A program made the position numbers and the translations under genes. A stretch of DNA of 64,000 nt from Sphingobacterium sp. UBA4616 (GTDB lineage Bacteria; Bacteroidota; Bacteroidia; Sphingobacteriales; Sphingobacteriaceae): assembly GCA_002386525.1 (NCBI GenBank), contig DGIS01000008.1:186001-250000 (forward strand), given 5' to 3'. The notes under the pieces are model-generated. The model worked only from the letters and a program-made list of their open reading frames with translations, searched no databases and was not told the DNA's origin. This document shows positions 35,248-44,394 of this stretch, in pieces; the first letter of the stretch is position 1, and every line of letters begins with the position of its first letter.

Positions 35248-35459
35248 TCTTGGGTCCAAAACAATGTTGGACGAATTATTCACTTGTTTCTTTCAAAAGT
35301 TAGCGCACTATTTTTCGCAGGAAACAAGGACACCAATTATAAACGACAGGCTATGAATTCAACTTGAGAAGAGTATCCATTGGACATTCTGGCATTGCTG
35401 GGTTGATTCCAGAAGCACGTAGAATATGAAAAACTAACCAAATCATTTATTAATAAATT

Positions 35460-38400
35460 ATGTTAAAACATTATTATAACCGATATTCAAAAAAGGGCAT
35501 TTTATTGAACAGCCTTTTTCTGATAGCCATGTCCAGTTACGGGCAGAGTGCAAATGTGAAAGGGGTTATTAAAGATACCTCGGGAAAGGGAATTGCAGGT
35601 GTTACCATTCGTGTAAAAGGCGGTGCGGAAACTGTGCAAACTAATGGGCAGGGGAATTTCTCAATTCAGGCATCTCCAGGTAGCACCTTGATCATCACAT
35701 CCGTTGGCTTTAAAGAGAAGCAAATCACGATAGGGCAGCAGGCCAATCTGGACGTTGCACTGGTACCTGCAGAAAATGTGCTGGAAGAGCTTGTGGTGGT
35801 GGGCTATGGTAGTCAGAAACGATCGGATATAACCGGTTCGGTCGCTTCAGTTCCTAAAGACCGTCTATCAAAGATTCCTGTGAACAATGTCATGCAGGCC
35901 ATTCAGGGTGCAGTGTCTAATGTGACGGTATCCCAGGCATCATCCATTCCTGGTGATGCGCCCTCGGTGCAGGTAAGAGGAAGAAATTCGCTTAGTGCAA
36001 CAACGGAGCCCTTTATTGTTGTGGATGGAATTCCATTGACAAAAACAGATGGCTCTATTAATGACATCAATCCCAATGATATTGAATCTGTCGAAATCCT
36101 GAAAGATCCTTCCGCTGTGGCTATTTATGGTGTAAATGGTTCGAACGGTGTGATATTGATTACCACAAAGAGAGGAACAACCGGTAAACCGTCCATTCGT
36201 TATAGTGGCTATGGTGGGGTAGAGCATGTAGCGCATATCCTCGAACCTGTTTCTGGCGAGGAACTGTTAAAGCGTTATGCGGAATATGCCCGTATCACCA
36301 ACACGAGTTTGTACAATGGCGGTCCGGTGCGCAATCAATACGAATATGACAATTATAAAAATGGCGTAACGACGGATTGGCTGGATGCGGTGATGCAGAC
36401 TGGCGTCATACAAAACCACAACGTCAGTTTATCGGGCGGTAGTGAAAATGCCAAATATTTTGTGTCGGGCGATTATTTAAATGAAAAAGGAGTTTTGTTG
36501 GGTTACAATTACAAACGTTACTCTTTTCGGACAAATACCGATTTTAAGGCCACCAAATACCTTTCGGTGGGTACATCCTCCTTTATCGTTGCGCACAATA
36601 GAGATGGCGGCCGGGCTAATTTGTTGCAAGCTGCGGCAATGAGTCCGTACGCCAGAATGTATAATGAGGATGGCTCTTTAACACAATACCCGATGTACTC
36701 CGAGCAACTGTGGTCCAATCCTTTGTTGCCAACAACCTTAGATCCGCAGCGCCGTCAATTCAACATTAGCCTGAATGGCTATGCCGATTTAAATTTTGGT
36801 GAATTGTACACGCCATTAGCAGGGTTGAAATATAAGTTGAATGCAGGGTATTCCTTTGTGCCGGTTAGAAACAATGAATACGAAGGTGAGTCGGTGTATA
36901 ATTTTGCTGGTCTTGGACGTATAACCAATAATGAAACACAGACTTATACCTTAGAAAATATATTGACCTATACCAAGAACTTTGGTAAGCACCATATTGA
37001 CTTCACTGGACTATATGCGGCAAAAAGCAAATATTGGCAACAGGCAATTGCAACAGGCGAGGTATTTCCCAATGATGCACTTGGTTGGGGAAATCTGGGT
37101 GCGGCGTCAACACAGAAGGTTTCTTCGATTGCAGATTTATACCGTACAATTTCGCAAATGGGTCGTTTAAATTATGCGTACGATAGTCGTTATATGCTGA
37201 CCTTGACCGTTCGCCGGGATGGCGCATCCGTTTTTGGCAGAAACAACAAGTATGGTGCTTTCCCATCGGCAGCAGTAGCGTGGAATTTGCATAACGAATC
37301 CTTTATGCAAAATGCCAAACAGATTGTCAGTAATTTAAAATGGCGTATTTCTTATGGTCTTTCTGGAAATGAAGCGATCCCTGTTTATCGCACCCAATTT
37401 TTAATGGATTCAAGTCCAATGGCAATGAATGGCTTGTCAAATACGGCCTTAACGATCCGAACCTTGATGGGGAATTATGATCTGCAATGGGAAAAAACAA
37501 AGGGGTTCAATACAGGTGTTGACTTTGGATTATTCAATAATCGGGTCTCAGGTAGTATTGATATGTACAAATCCAGTACCTATGATCTACTTCTTGAACA
37601 ACGTCTACCCAAGCTAACTGGTTTTGCTTCAGTATATTCGAATATTGGTAAAATTGAGAATAAAGGCATCGACCTGACATTAAACACTAAAAATATCGTA
37701 AAAGATCAATTTAACTGGTCGAGTACATTGGTTTTTTCCCGTAATAAAAATAAGATCACAGAAGTATATGGCAACGGGAAAGACGACTTGGGCAATAGGT
37801 GGTTTATTGGACAGCCCATAGGAGTCATCTATGATTATACGAAAGTGGGGATCTGGCAGGCGGATGAGATTGCATCTGGAGCGAACAAGGGATGGGATGA
37901 TGCTGCGCAAGCGGGCGACCTTAAATTGGCAGATCTAAATGCCGATGGAAAGATTGATGACGGTGATCGATCTGTTCTTGGGCAGACAGCACCGAAATGG
38001 ACTGCAGGTTTAACCAATACGTTCACTTATAAAGCATTCACCTTAAATGTTTTTATCAATACTGTACAAGGAGCATTGCGTAATAATCCGCAAATTGGCG
38101 CCGCCTCGGACGAGATGGGACGTCGAAGCACGCCTGCGGCCCTTGGATATTGGACGCCGGAAAACAAAAGTAATGAATGGCGTTCGCTGGGGAATCACTC
38201 CAATGTTCATGGATATGGCTTCCCTTCTAATGCCAGTTTCACCCGTTTGAAAGATGTAACCTTAAGTTATACAATGCCACAACCACTTGTCGAAAAAATT
38301 GGTGTTCAGGGGCTGACAGTATATGCGAGCGGTCGAAATCTGTATACCTGGACCAATTGGCTGGGCTGGGATCCGGAGGCTCGCGATATTACAAGGGGAT

Positions 38401-38468
38401 CCACGAATGATGCAATTAACTATCCAATGGTGAGGACGTATGTTTTAGGCATTAACCTTAGTTTTTAA
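35460..38468 (+). CDS. susC: SusC/RagA-type TonB-dependent glycan transporter
   Basis: This 1002-residue outer-membrane protein starts with a signal peptide (cleavage near SYGQ). A carboxypeptidase-D-like domain follows ('VKGVIKDTSGKGIAGVTIRVKGG'), then the SusC-specific box LEELVVVGYGSQKRSDITGS near residue 108. The plug comes next ('PFIVVDGIPL', 'NDIESVEILKDPSAVAIYGVNGSNGVILITTKRG') and then the 22-strand barrel, ending in 'MVRTYVLGINLSF' with the usual C-terminal Phe. It imports oligosaccharides in a TonB-driven way together with SusD, encoded 39 bases downstream. At about 1000 residues it is on the typical size for the family. Confidence 0.97.
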   Translation: MLKHYYNRYSKKGILLNSLFLIAMSSYGQSANVKGVIKDTSGKGIAGVTIRVKGGAETVQTNGQGNFSIQASPGSTLIITSVGFKEKQITIGQQANLDVALVPAENVLEELVVVGYGSQKRSDITGSVASVPKDRLSKIPVNNVMQAIQGAVSNVTVSQASSIPGDAPSVQVRGRNSLSATTEPFIVVDGIPLTKTDGSINDINPNDIESVEILKDPSAVAIYGVNGSNGVILITTKRGTTGKPSIRYSGYGGVEHVAHILEPVSGEELLKRYAEYARITNTSLYNGGPVRNQYEYDNYKNGVTTDWLDAVMQTGVIQNHNVSLSGGSENAKYFVSGDYLNEKGVLLGYNYKRYSFRTNTDFKATKYLSVGTSSFIVAHNRDGGRANLLQAAAMSPYARMYNEDGSLTQYPMYSEQLWSNPLLPTTLDPQRRQFNISLNGYADLNFGELYTPLAGLKYKLNAGYSFVPVRNNEYEGESVYNFAGLGRITNNETQTYTLENILTYTKNFGKHHIDFTGLYAAKSKYWQQAIATGEVFPNDALGWGNLGAASTQKVSSIADLYRTISQMGRLNYAYDSRYMLTLTVRRDGASVFGRNNKYGAFPSAAVAWNLHNESFMQNAKQIVSNLKWRISYGLSGNEAIPVYRTQFLMDSSPMAMNGLSNTALTIRTLMGNYDLQWEKTKGFNTGVDFGLFNNRVSGSIDMYKSSTYDLLLEQRLPKLTGFASVYSNIGKIENKGIDLTLNTKNIVKDQFNWSSTLVFSRNKNKITEVYGNGKDDLGNRWFIGQPIGVIYDYTKVGIWQADEIASGANKGWDDAAQAGDLKLADLNADGKIDDGDRSVLGQTAPKWTAGLTNTFTYKAFTLNVFINTVQGALRNNPQIGAASDEMGRRSTPAALGYWTPENKSNEWRSLGNHSNVHGYGFPSNASFTRLKDVTLSYTMPQPLVEKIGVQGLTVYASGRNLYTWTNWLGWDPEARDITRGSTNDAINYPMVRTYVLGINLSF

Positions 38469-38507
38469 TGCTTAGACATTTATTTTTCAAAAATCAATTA
38501 CATACAC

Positions 38508-40220
38508 ATGAAAAAGACGATTAACAATTATACCACCTTATTTTCCATATTGGCTTTGTTATCCGTAGGAGCCAGCTCTTGTGGTAAAGGCTATTTGGAC
38601 GAGAAACCCTATTCTAATTACGATGCAACGAATGTTGATCCGACGACAGTGGAGAACAGGTTGCTGGGCTTACATTATAACTTTGCCCAGCTTTGGGGCT
38701 ACAGTGGCAGGCAAGGATTTCTTTCCTGTTGGCAGATCGGGACAGATATTACGAGTGCTGGATCGACAGAGGGCGTTGAGAATCCTTTTTACCAATATGC
38801 CGATCTCAATTCAGAAAATGGCGGCGTAAGTTTCTTGTGGGAAAAATGCTATGCATTTATTAATAATGCCAACCTCATCATTGATGGAGTAGGCGATAGC
38901 AATCCGAAGGCCGCTGCGGAAGCACGATTTTTTCGCGCATACGCCTATAATATGCTGGTTACATTGTGGGGAGATGTACCTCTGTTGACCAGCTCAATTA
39001 AAGTACCTTCATTTAACTATACACGAACCGCTGTTGCTGAAATCGACAAGGTTATCGCCGATGATTTGAATTATGCCGTTAAAGAGCTCCCTGATCTTGC
39101 TACAGCGACCACACCTAGCCGAATCAATAAAGATATCGCGAGACAGCTTGCTGCAGAAGCTTTTTTACGTATTGGTATGCGTGACGCAAGCTATTTTGCA
39201 CAAGCTGAAACGATGGCAACCGCTATTATCAATGGTGGTAACTATAAGTTGATTGAGGCACGTTATGGAAAATACCTGGCCGAAGGTGGTGATTACTTTA
39301 GGGATATGTTTCGTCAGGGAAATATGCGACGCAGGCAGGGAAATACCGAGGCCATCTGGACTTTTGAGTTGGAGTATAATCGTGAAGTTAATGGCGGCAC
39401 GACCGATAGTCCACAACAACGCAGGGTATGGCAACCGGCTTACCATAAATGGGATGGTATGGTCAATGCTGATTCGCTGGGTGGTAGAGGAAATGGCCGT
39501 TTACGGTTGAGTAATTTTATGAAATATACGGTATGGAAAGGGCTGAAGGGCGATATCCGCAATAGCAATTTTAATATACGAAGGACAACCAATTATAATC
39601 GTCCAAATTTTACTGCGGAAATTGGTGTTGATGCGGATGGTTATCGGGTTGCAAAAGGTGCAGGAACTAAAAACATCGTCATCAAAACCGGAGATAAGGT
39701 CGTTCCTTTCCGTACCGATAGTTTGGAAGTCTGGTATCCATTTCCAACCAAATGGGGTGGTTATGATCCACTCGATGATTTTGGCTATGCGCTGGTGAAA
39801 GATTGGCCAGTCATGAGATTTGGGGAAACCTATTTGCTGCGTGCAGAAGCTCGGTTGCGGCAGGGAAATGCAGCCGGTGCCGCAGAGGATATCAATAAGC
39901 TGCGTGATCGCTCATTTAAAGCAGCACGTGCGGAGTCTGGTAATAATCAGTTAGGCAAAGTGGCCTCAAGTGATCTAACGGTAGATTTTATCTTAGATGA
40001 ACGCGCCAGAGAACTGATTTCAGAAGAGAACCGTCGGATGACTTTAGTTCGAACCAATAAACTGAAAGAGCGGATTTTACGCAATGGGGATGCAGGACCT
40101 GCAAATAAGATAACAACTGGTTTTCAAGATTATAACGCTTTATTACCTATTCCCTTAAGTGAAATTCAACTGAATAATAAAGACGGTGACAACCTGAAAC
40201 AAAATATAGGTTATAAATAG
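38508..40220 (+). CDS. susD: SusD/RagB-type glycan-binding lipoprotein
   Basis: This 570-residue lipoprotein has the lipobox VGASSC near residue 25. The SusD fold follows: N-terminal helices with 'YLDEKPYSNYDAT', 'AEARFFRAYAYNMLVTLWGDVPLLT' (TPR scaffold), 'DIARQLAAEAFLRIGMRDASYF', and the C-terminal RagB-like end 'ETYLLRAEARLRQGNAAGAAEDINKLRDR', then 'DFILDERARELISEENRRMTLVRTNKL' and 'YNALLPIPLSEIQLN'. It caps the SusC barrel on the cell surface and binds the glycan. It is last in its transcript, followed by an 11-G run and a strong terminator. Confidence 0.97.
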   Translation: MKKTINNYTTLFSILALLSVGASSCGKGYLDEKPYSNYDATNVDPTTVENRLLGLHYNFAQLWGYSGRQGFLSCWQIGTDITSAGSTEGVENPFYQYADLNSENGGVSFLWEKCYAFINNANLIIDGVGDSNPKAAAEARFFRAYAYNMLVTLWGDVPLLTSSIKVPSFNYTRTAVAEIDKVIADDLNYAVKELPDLATATTPSRINKDIARQLAAEAFLRIGMRDASYFAQAETMATAIINGGNYKLIEARYGKYLAEGGDYFRDMFRQGNMRRRQGNTEAIWTFELEYNREVNGGTTDSPQQRRVWQPAYHKWDGMVNADSLGGRGNGRLRLSNFMKYTVWKGLKGDIRNSNFNIRRTTNYNRPNFTAEIGVDADGYRVAKGAGTKNIVIKTGDKVVPFRTDSLEVWYPFPTKWGGYDPLDDFGYALVKDWPVMRFGETYLLRAEARLRQGNAAGAAEDINKLRDRSFKAARAESGNNQLGKVASSDLTVDFILDERARELISEENRRMTLVRTNKLKERILRNGDAGPANKITTGFQDYNALLPIPLSEIQLNNKDGDNLKQNIGYK

Positions 40221-40249
40221 TATTTTTTTGCGGATTAAACGTTTATTGT

Positions 40250-40260
40250 GGGGGGGGGGG
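40250..40260. repeat. Homopolymer run of 11 G
   Basis: Eleven consecutive G residues lie between the susD stop (40220) and the terminator (40277). Such tracts slip during replication and sequencing; here it is non-coding. Confidence 0.85.
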
Positions 40261-40276
40261 AAAGACCCTATTTGCA

Positions 40277-40317
40277 GGCAATGGGCTGATTCTCGAATCA
40301 GCCCATTGCCTTTTTTT
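40277..40317 (+). terminator. Strong terminator after susD
   Basis: A perfect 16-base stem GGCAATGGGCTGATTC (40277-40292) pairs with GAATCAGCCCATTGCC (40295-40310) and is followed by seven T. It closes the PUL and separates it from the dehydrogenase gene. Confidence 0.92.
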
Positions 40318-40352
40318 AGGATTAATGCTATTTTCGTATAAACAAAAAAGAT

Positions 40353-41279
40353 ATGAGTATAGCGTTAATCCTCAATCGAAGCAGGGCTGAGGAATGGAAG
40401 GTCGAAATCAATACGTATTTGCCGGAAGTGAAAGTGGAGATCTTCCCTGATATTGAAAATTATAGCGAGGTTGAATTTGCTCTTTGCTGGAAGCCTGAGG
40501 CGGATTATTATACTTATTTTCCCAATCTAAAAGTTGTACAGTCTGGGGGTGCCGGAATAGATCACCTATTGCCCCAAAATATTCCATCTCATCTCCATAT
40601 TTGTCGGATTATTGATCCCATGTTGAAAAGCGATATGTTTGAGCATGTTTTGACCTGTGTAATGCATTCGATGAAGAACTTTTCGACGTATATCGATGAA
40701 AAAGAAAGTAAACATTGGCGTCCCTTGTTGTATAAATCAATTGGAGAAACTACTATAACGGTATTAGGATTAGGTGAGATTGGGGGGTATGTGGCTGAGC
40801 AGTTGTTGCGGTTGGGCTTCCAGGTGAAAGGGTGGTCAAACTCTACAAAGGATTTTCCCGGAGTAAAGTCGCTTACAGGAGCGGCAGGACTGGGTTTGGC
40901 GGTAGAAAATGCGGATTTTATCGTCAATATTTTACCATTAACCGATGCTACTCACGGTATTTTGGATCGTAATCTTTTTAATTTGTGCGCCAAAGGAACT
41001 GTCCTTGTAAATGTTGGCCGAGGTGACCATCTCGTGGAAAATGATTTGTTGCATGCAATTGCCGAGAAAAACATTGCTGAAGCTTATCTTGATGTATTTC
41101 ATCAAGAGCCATTGCCGCAAGATCATCCGTTTTGGGACTGCCCCGCTATTATTATAACTCCGCATGTTGCGAGTAGAACAAATATAGGCTCGTCCGTCTT
41201 ACAGGTGGTGGATAATTATTGCAGAATGGCTGATGGGCGACCTTTGCTCAATGAAGTTTCTTTGGAAAAAGGTTATTAG
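40353..41279 (+). CDS. GhrA-like D-2-hydroxyacid dehydrogenase
   Basis: This 308-residue NAD(P)-dependent enzyme has the substrate-binding half 'LKVVQSGGAGIDHLL' and the Rossmann motif 'TITVLGLGEIGGYVAEQLLRLGF'. The family residues are in 'VNVGRGDHLVENDLLHAI' (catalytic Arg), 'AYLDVFHQEPLPQDHPFWDCP' (Glu) and 'IIITPHVASRT' (catalytic His). The 'LNVGRG...DVF..EPLP..HPFW' set is closest to glyoxylate/hydroxypyruvate reductase A. It reduces 2-oxoacids such as glyoxylate or hydroxypyruvate in the cytosol. A terminator separates it from susD, so it is probably not part of the PUL transcript, though it could handle sugar-acid products. Confidence 0.92.
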   Translation: MSIALILNRSRAEEWKVEINTYLPEVKVEIFPDIENYSEVEFALCWKPEADYYTYFPNLKVVQSGGAGIDHLLPQNIPSHLHICRIIDPMLKSDMFEHVLTCVMHSMKNFSTYIDEKESKHWRPLLYKSIGETTITVLGLGEIGGYVAEQLLRLGFQVKGWSNSTKDFPGVKSLTGAAGLGLAVENADFIVNILPLTDATHGILDRNLFNLCAKGTVLVNVGRGDHLVENDLLHAIAEKNIAEAYLDVFHQEPLPQDHPFWDCPAIIITPHVASRTNIGSSVLQVVDNYCRMADGRPLLNEVSLEKGY

Positions 41280-41429
41280 AAATTTGAGCTTTAAGCAAGT
41301 TCTGCGATAGCAAGCTTGGTCGAGATTTGGTGGAATACATGGGCGATCTGATTTCTGATGATTTAATAGGCAAATGGATTTTATTTTTTATATTTATATA
41401 GTTAATTAACCTTGCACTATTAACAATTT

Positions 41430-43496
41430 ATGAACGTACAAGTATCTATAAACTTTAGAAAACATGCGCGCAAAACAATCTTATCTATTGTCGTTTTTGC
41501 CGTCTGCTATATTGCCCTTTTACTATTGTCAATAGGTATAACGGTTGGTTTTACCTTATTGGGGGGATTGATTTTTATTGCCAAACCTATATTTTTAACT
41601 GCAGTATTATGTTTGGGACTATTCGCTTCAGGTTTGACTATACTCTACTTTTTACTAAAATTTATTTTTGCGTCGACAAAAGTGGATACGGAGCATCTCA
41701 CGCAGATACCTGAACACGACGAACCACAATTATTTGCACTCATTCATACGGTGGTAAAAGAGGTTCACACCAACTTTCCGAAGAAGGTGTTTTTGGCGCA
41801 TGATGTGAATGCTTCTGTTTTTTATGACTCTAGTTTCTGGAGTATGTTTTTGCCTATTCGCAAAAACCTGCAGATTGGTGTAGGATTGATCAATGCCGTT
41901 ACGCAACAGGAATTGAAGGCTATTCTTGCCCATGAATTTGGTCACTTTTCGCAGAGAAGCATGAAAGTTGGAAGTTATGTCTATCATGTCAATCAAATCA
42001 TTTACAATATGCTTTATAAGAATGAATCGCTTAATAGTATGTTTGAAAAATGGGGGAATATCAGTGGATACTCGGGTATTTTTATTGGTATATCTGTTTT
42101 TATCATTCGACAGATTCAGAACATCTTGAAGCATCTTTATGAATATGTCAATATCAATTATTTGGCATTATCTAGAGAGATGGAATTCCATGCAGATGAA
42201 ATAGCTGCACATGTGGCAGGGTCTCAGGCATTGGCCGATTCCCTATTGAGATTGAGTTTTGCCAATCATGCACTGACAGTTGTGCTCAACTTTTATGATA
42301 TCAAATTTTCTGAAAATATAAAGAGCAATAACATTTATCTTGAGCACAGCTGTGTCATGCAGATGTTTGCGGAAAGGAATAGGTATCAGATTCGGAACGG
42401 TCTGCCACAGATTGAAATGGCAACATTAAAAAAGTATGATAAATCAAAATTAAATCTTGAAAACCAATGGTCATCCCATCCTTCGGATGAAGATCGGGTA
42501 AAAGCATTACAGATACTCAATATTGTAAAACAGGAGACCAACAATGAGCCAGCTATAGCGTTACTTTCTAATGAGGCTGCAGTGGCTAATCAAATCTCTG
42601 ATAAATTATTCTCGGCGATCCAGTATGAGCAGATACCATCACCTTTAGCCTTAACCGAATTTACGGAGGATTTTGAAAAGCGGATAGATCGGTACGCGTT
42701 TGATCAGAAATTAAATGACTTTTACGACTATACTCATCCCGTACGAAGTGGTGCGTCCCCGCTATCCCAAAAGCAGATCCAACCATCGTTTAAAGAACTA
42801 TTTGCCGAAAATAGAGTTGAAGCACTTTATGAACTCAATAGTTTGAAAAATGATCGATATGTTGTTGAAGCAATTAGTAAGGGTGAAATAAAGGTAAAAA
42901 CGTTCGATTATGATGGTAAAAAATATAAAGTCTCAGATGCAATCGTATTACTTCAAAATATAACGGCTGACATCAGTAGTATGGAACAGAAAATTGCAGA
43001 TTATCATCAGGAGATTCACTATTACTTTCAACAGCTCGCGGATGTTCAGGGAAAACGCTCAGAATTTGATGAAAAATATGAGGACTTTGTTGCGTTTAAT
43101 AGCGATTACGAAGCTGGAGAAATCCAATATAATGAGATGGTAAAGAACACTGCCTTTTTATATCAGGCGCTTCCTTTTTCCGATATTGAATCTAAAATAA
43201 GCGATCTTAAAAGAAGTGAAGAGAAATTTAAGAAGCATCTTGTGGTATTGCTCGAACTTCCTGATAGCAAAAACAACTTAGAACAGGGTTTGTTCGATTC
43301 CTTAGTTAGCTATACAAGCAATGAACAGTTATATTTTTATGTAGATCGCTATAATGAAGAGAATTTAAAAATCCTGTTGAATGCCATTTCCATGTACAAG
43401 AATTTGTTGGAAGATAATCATTTTGCGAAGAAAAAGTGCTTGTTAGATTTTATGCTTGTGCTGGAAGAAAATAGGGGAAAGGATATGACAGTTTAA
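41430..43496 (+). CDS. M48-family membrane metalloprotease
   Basis: This 688-residue protein has two N-terminal hydrophobic helices (about 16-45 and 55-80). The M48 zinc site is AILAHEFGHFSQRS, with His168, Glu169 and His172, and the third ligand is Glu252 in REMEFHADEIAAHVAG. A hydrophobic helix near 213-232 ('YSGIFIGISVFIIRQIQNIL') lies between the two motifs, as in HtpX/Ste24-like proteins. The C-terminal 350 residues are helical and coiled-coil-rich ('EQKIADYHQEIHYYFQQLADVQG') and have no recognised domain. It probably degrades or processes membrane or misfolded proteins. The long extension sets it apart from plain HtpX, which is about 290 residues. Confidence 0.9.
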   Translation: MNVQVSINFRKHARKTILSIVVFAVCYIALLLLSIGITVGFTLLGGLIFIAKPIFLTAVLCLGLFASGLTILYFLLKFIFASTKVDTEHLTQIPEHDEPQLFALIHTVVKEVHTNFPKKVFLAHDVNASVFYDSSFWSMFLPIRKNLQIGVGLINAVTQQELKAILAHEFGHFSQRSMKVGSYVYHVNQIIYNMLYKNESLNSMFEKWGNISGYSGIFIGISVFIIRQIQNILKHLYEYVNINYLALSREMEFHADEIAAHVAGSQALADSLLRLSFANHALTVVLNFYDIKFSENIKSNNIYLEHSCVMQMFAERNRYQIRNGLPQIEMATLKKYDKSKLNLENQWSSHPSDEDRVKALQILNIVKQETNNEPAIALLSNEAAVANQISDKLFSAIQYEQIPSPLALTEFTEDFEKRIDRYAFDQKLNDFYDYTHPVRSGASPLSQKQIQPSFKELFAENRVEALYELNSLKNDRYVVEAISKGEIKVKTFDYDGKKYKVSDAIVLLQNITADISSMEQKIADYHQEIHYYFQQLADVQGKRSEFDEKYEDFVAFNSDYEAGEIQYNEMVKNTAFLYQALPFSDIESKISDLKRSEEKFKKHLVVLLELPDSKNNLEQGLFDSLVSYTSNEQLYFYVDRYNEENLKILLNAISMYKNLLEDNHFAKKKCLLDFMLVLEENRGKDMTV

Positions 43497-43511
43497 GTTT
43501 GCGCTTTAATG

Positions 43512-43536
43512 ATCCGCTTGAAAATCGGATTTTTTT
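43512..43536 (+). terminator. Terminator after the M48 gene
   Basis: A short stem ATCCG (43512-43516) pairs with CGGAT (43526-43530) and runs into seven T. The stem is only five base pairs. Confidence 0.5.
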
Positions 43537-43542
43537 GAAGAA

Positions 43543-43572
43543 AACCTACACTTTCCTTCAAAAGTGTAGGTT
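43543..43572 (-). terminator. Terminator after the DinB-like gene
   Basis: An 11-base stem AACCTACACTT (43543-43553) pairs with AAGTGTAGGTT (43562-43572), 20 bases after the reverse-strand stop at 43592. On the reverse strand the T-rich stretch TTCTTCAAAAAA follows, which is weak. Confidence 0.6.
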
Positions 43573-43591
43573 GGGTCAACGCACTTTTGGC

Positions 43592-44089
43592 CTATAGATT
43601 CTGCGAATCCGCAGAGGGTCCATAACTCGCTGGTAAAGGAATATCGTTGAGCCTATAATACACGCCTAATTGTGCCCTGTGATGTGTAATCTGATTTAAT
43701 GCGTAACGAATCGCCTCATATTTGCTCCAACTTGCCAATACATGGCCGTCATTTTTAATTGCCCAGCTTTCACTCAAGTCTTCTTCTTGCGCTTTTTCTA
43801 AGGCATTTATCCCAGCTTCATATGCTTCGTCCAATTTTTTTAAAAGATCTTCCGATGTCGATAGGCTTGTAGGGGCGTAAGGAACTTTGGCAAAATCAAG
43901 TTCTGAGGTTTTTAAAACTGTACTAGGCCATTCAAAAACCTCGACTATGTGCGTTGCCAGACGCATCATTTTCATACTTTTCTGATGTGGTGCATACTCA
44001 TTCTTTCCAACCGGAAAAAGTGCGATAAAGTTTCTTGTAATTTGATACTCATTCGCTAGCTCTGCTTTTAATTGTTGTAACGTATCCAT
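43592..44089 (-). CDS. DinB-family protein (putative metal-binding four-helix bundle)
   Basis: From the favoured start at 44089 the protein is 165 residues (MDTLQQLKAELANEYQITRN). The earlier in-frame start at 44164 lies upstream of the -7 element at 44140-44147 and is rejected. The DinB pattern is 'KSMKMMRLATHIVEVFEW' with a first His and the C-terminal 'YALNQITHHRAQLGVYYRLNDIPLPASYGPS' with the His pair and the usual 'lp.sYGps' ending. Family members bind a divalent metal through three His; some are thiol-dependent transferases. The substrate is unknown. The gene is convergent with the M48 gene and divergent from the macroglobulin-like gene. Confidence 0.9.
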   Translation of the reverse strand: MDTLQQLKAELANEYQITRNFIALFPVGKNEYAPHQKSMKMMRLATHIVEVFEWPSTVLKTSELDFAKVPYAPTSLSTSEDLLKKLDEAYEAGINALEKAQEEDLSESWAIKNDGHVLASWSKYEAIRYALNQITHHRAQLGVYYRLNDIPLPASYGPSADSQNL

Positions 44090-44394
44090 TTTTTTTATTA
44101 TGATTTTAAATTTGATCCTACTTCCCACTGGGTTATGAACAAAGATAACTCCAACGAGTGACAAGAGTGTGTCAGCATAATCGCTGCCCCCGTTCGGGCG
44201 CTGTTGATTTTTCTTCAGACACTAAAGTTGCAGCTTCGATTAAAGAGCGGTTGATGTTGTATTTTTTCTTCATTTATGGAATAATGATATTCTCCGCATC
44301 CCTGCACAAAAGTTGAAGTACTGAATGAAAGAATCTAGTGCTTGGCTTTAGGTAATTTTATTTATTTTTAAAAGAATTTAGCCAGTATTTATAC
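44090..44394. other. Divergent gap before the macroglobulin-like gene
   Basis: The 305-base gap contains the DinB -7 element (CAAAGATA at 44140-44147, read TATCTTTG on the reverse strand). A GC-rich patch lies near 44186-44203 (GCCCCCGTTCGGGC). No exact TAnnTTTG was found upstream of 44395, and no gene was recognised. Confidence 0.45.
44140..44147 (-). promoter_or_regulatory. Predicted -7 element for the DinB-like gene
   Basis: The reverse strand reads TATCTTTG, an exact match to TAnnTTTG, 50 bases before the ATG at 44089. Confidence 0.5.

Larger units (their letters stand above)
35000..35459. other. Long gap before susC with likely own promoter
   Basis: This gap of 460 bases holds the terminator at 35026-35053 and an exact -7 element TACTTTTG at 35240-35247. 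If used, that element would give a leader of about 200 bases before susC. An open frame of 64 residues (35162-35356) has no coding character. The rest shows nothing recognisable. Confidence 0.5.

Noticed and set aside
35162..35356. 64-codon frame in the susC leader region
   Set aside because: It spans the predicted susCD -7 element and shows no domain, leader or conserved-looking composition.
40250..40260. Phase-variable switch at the G11 tract
   Set aside because: The tract is after the susD stop and outside a promoter, so a coding or promoter switch cannot be argued.
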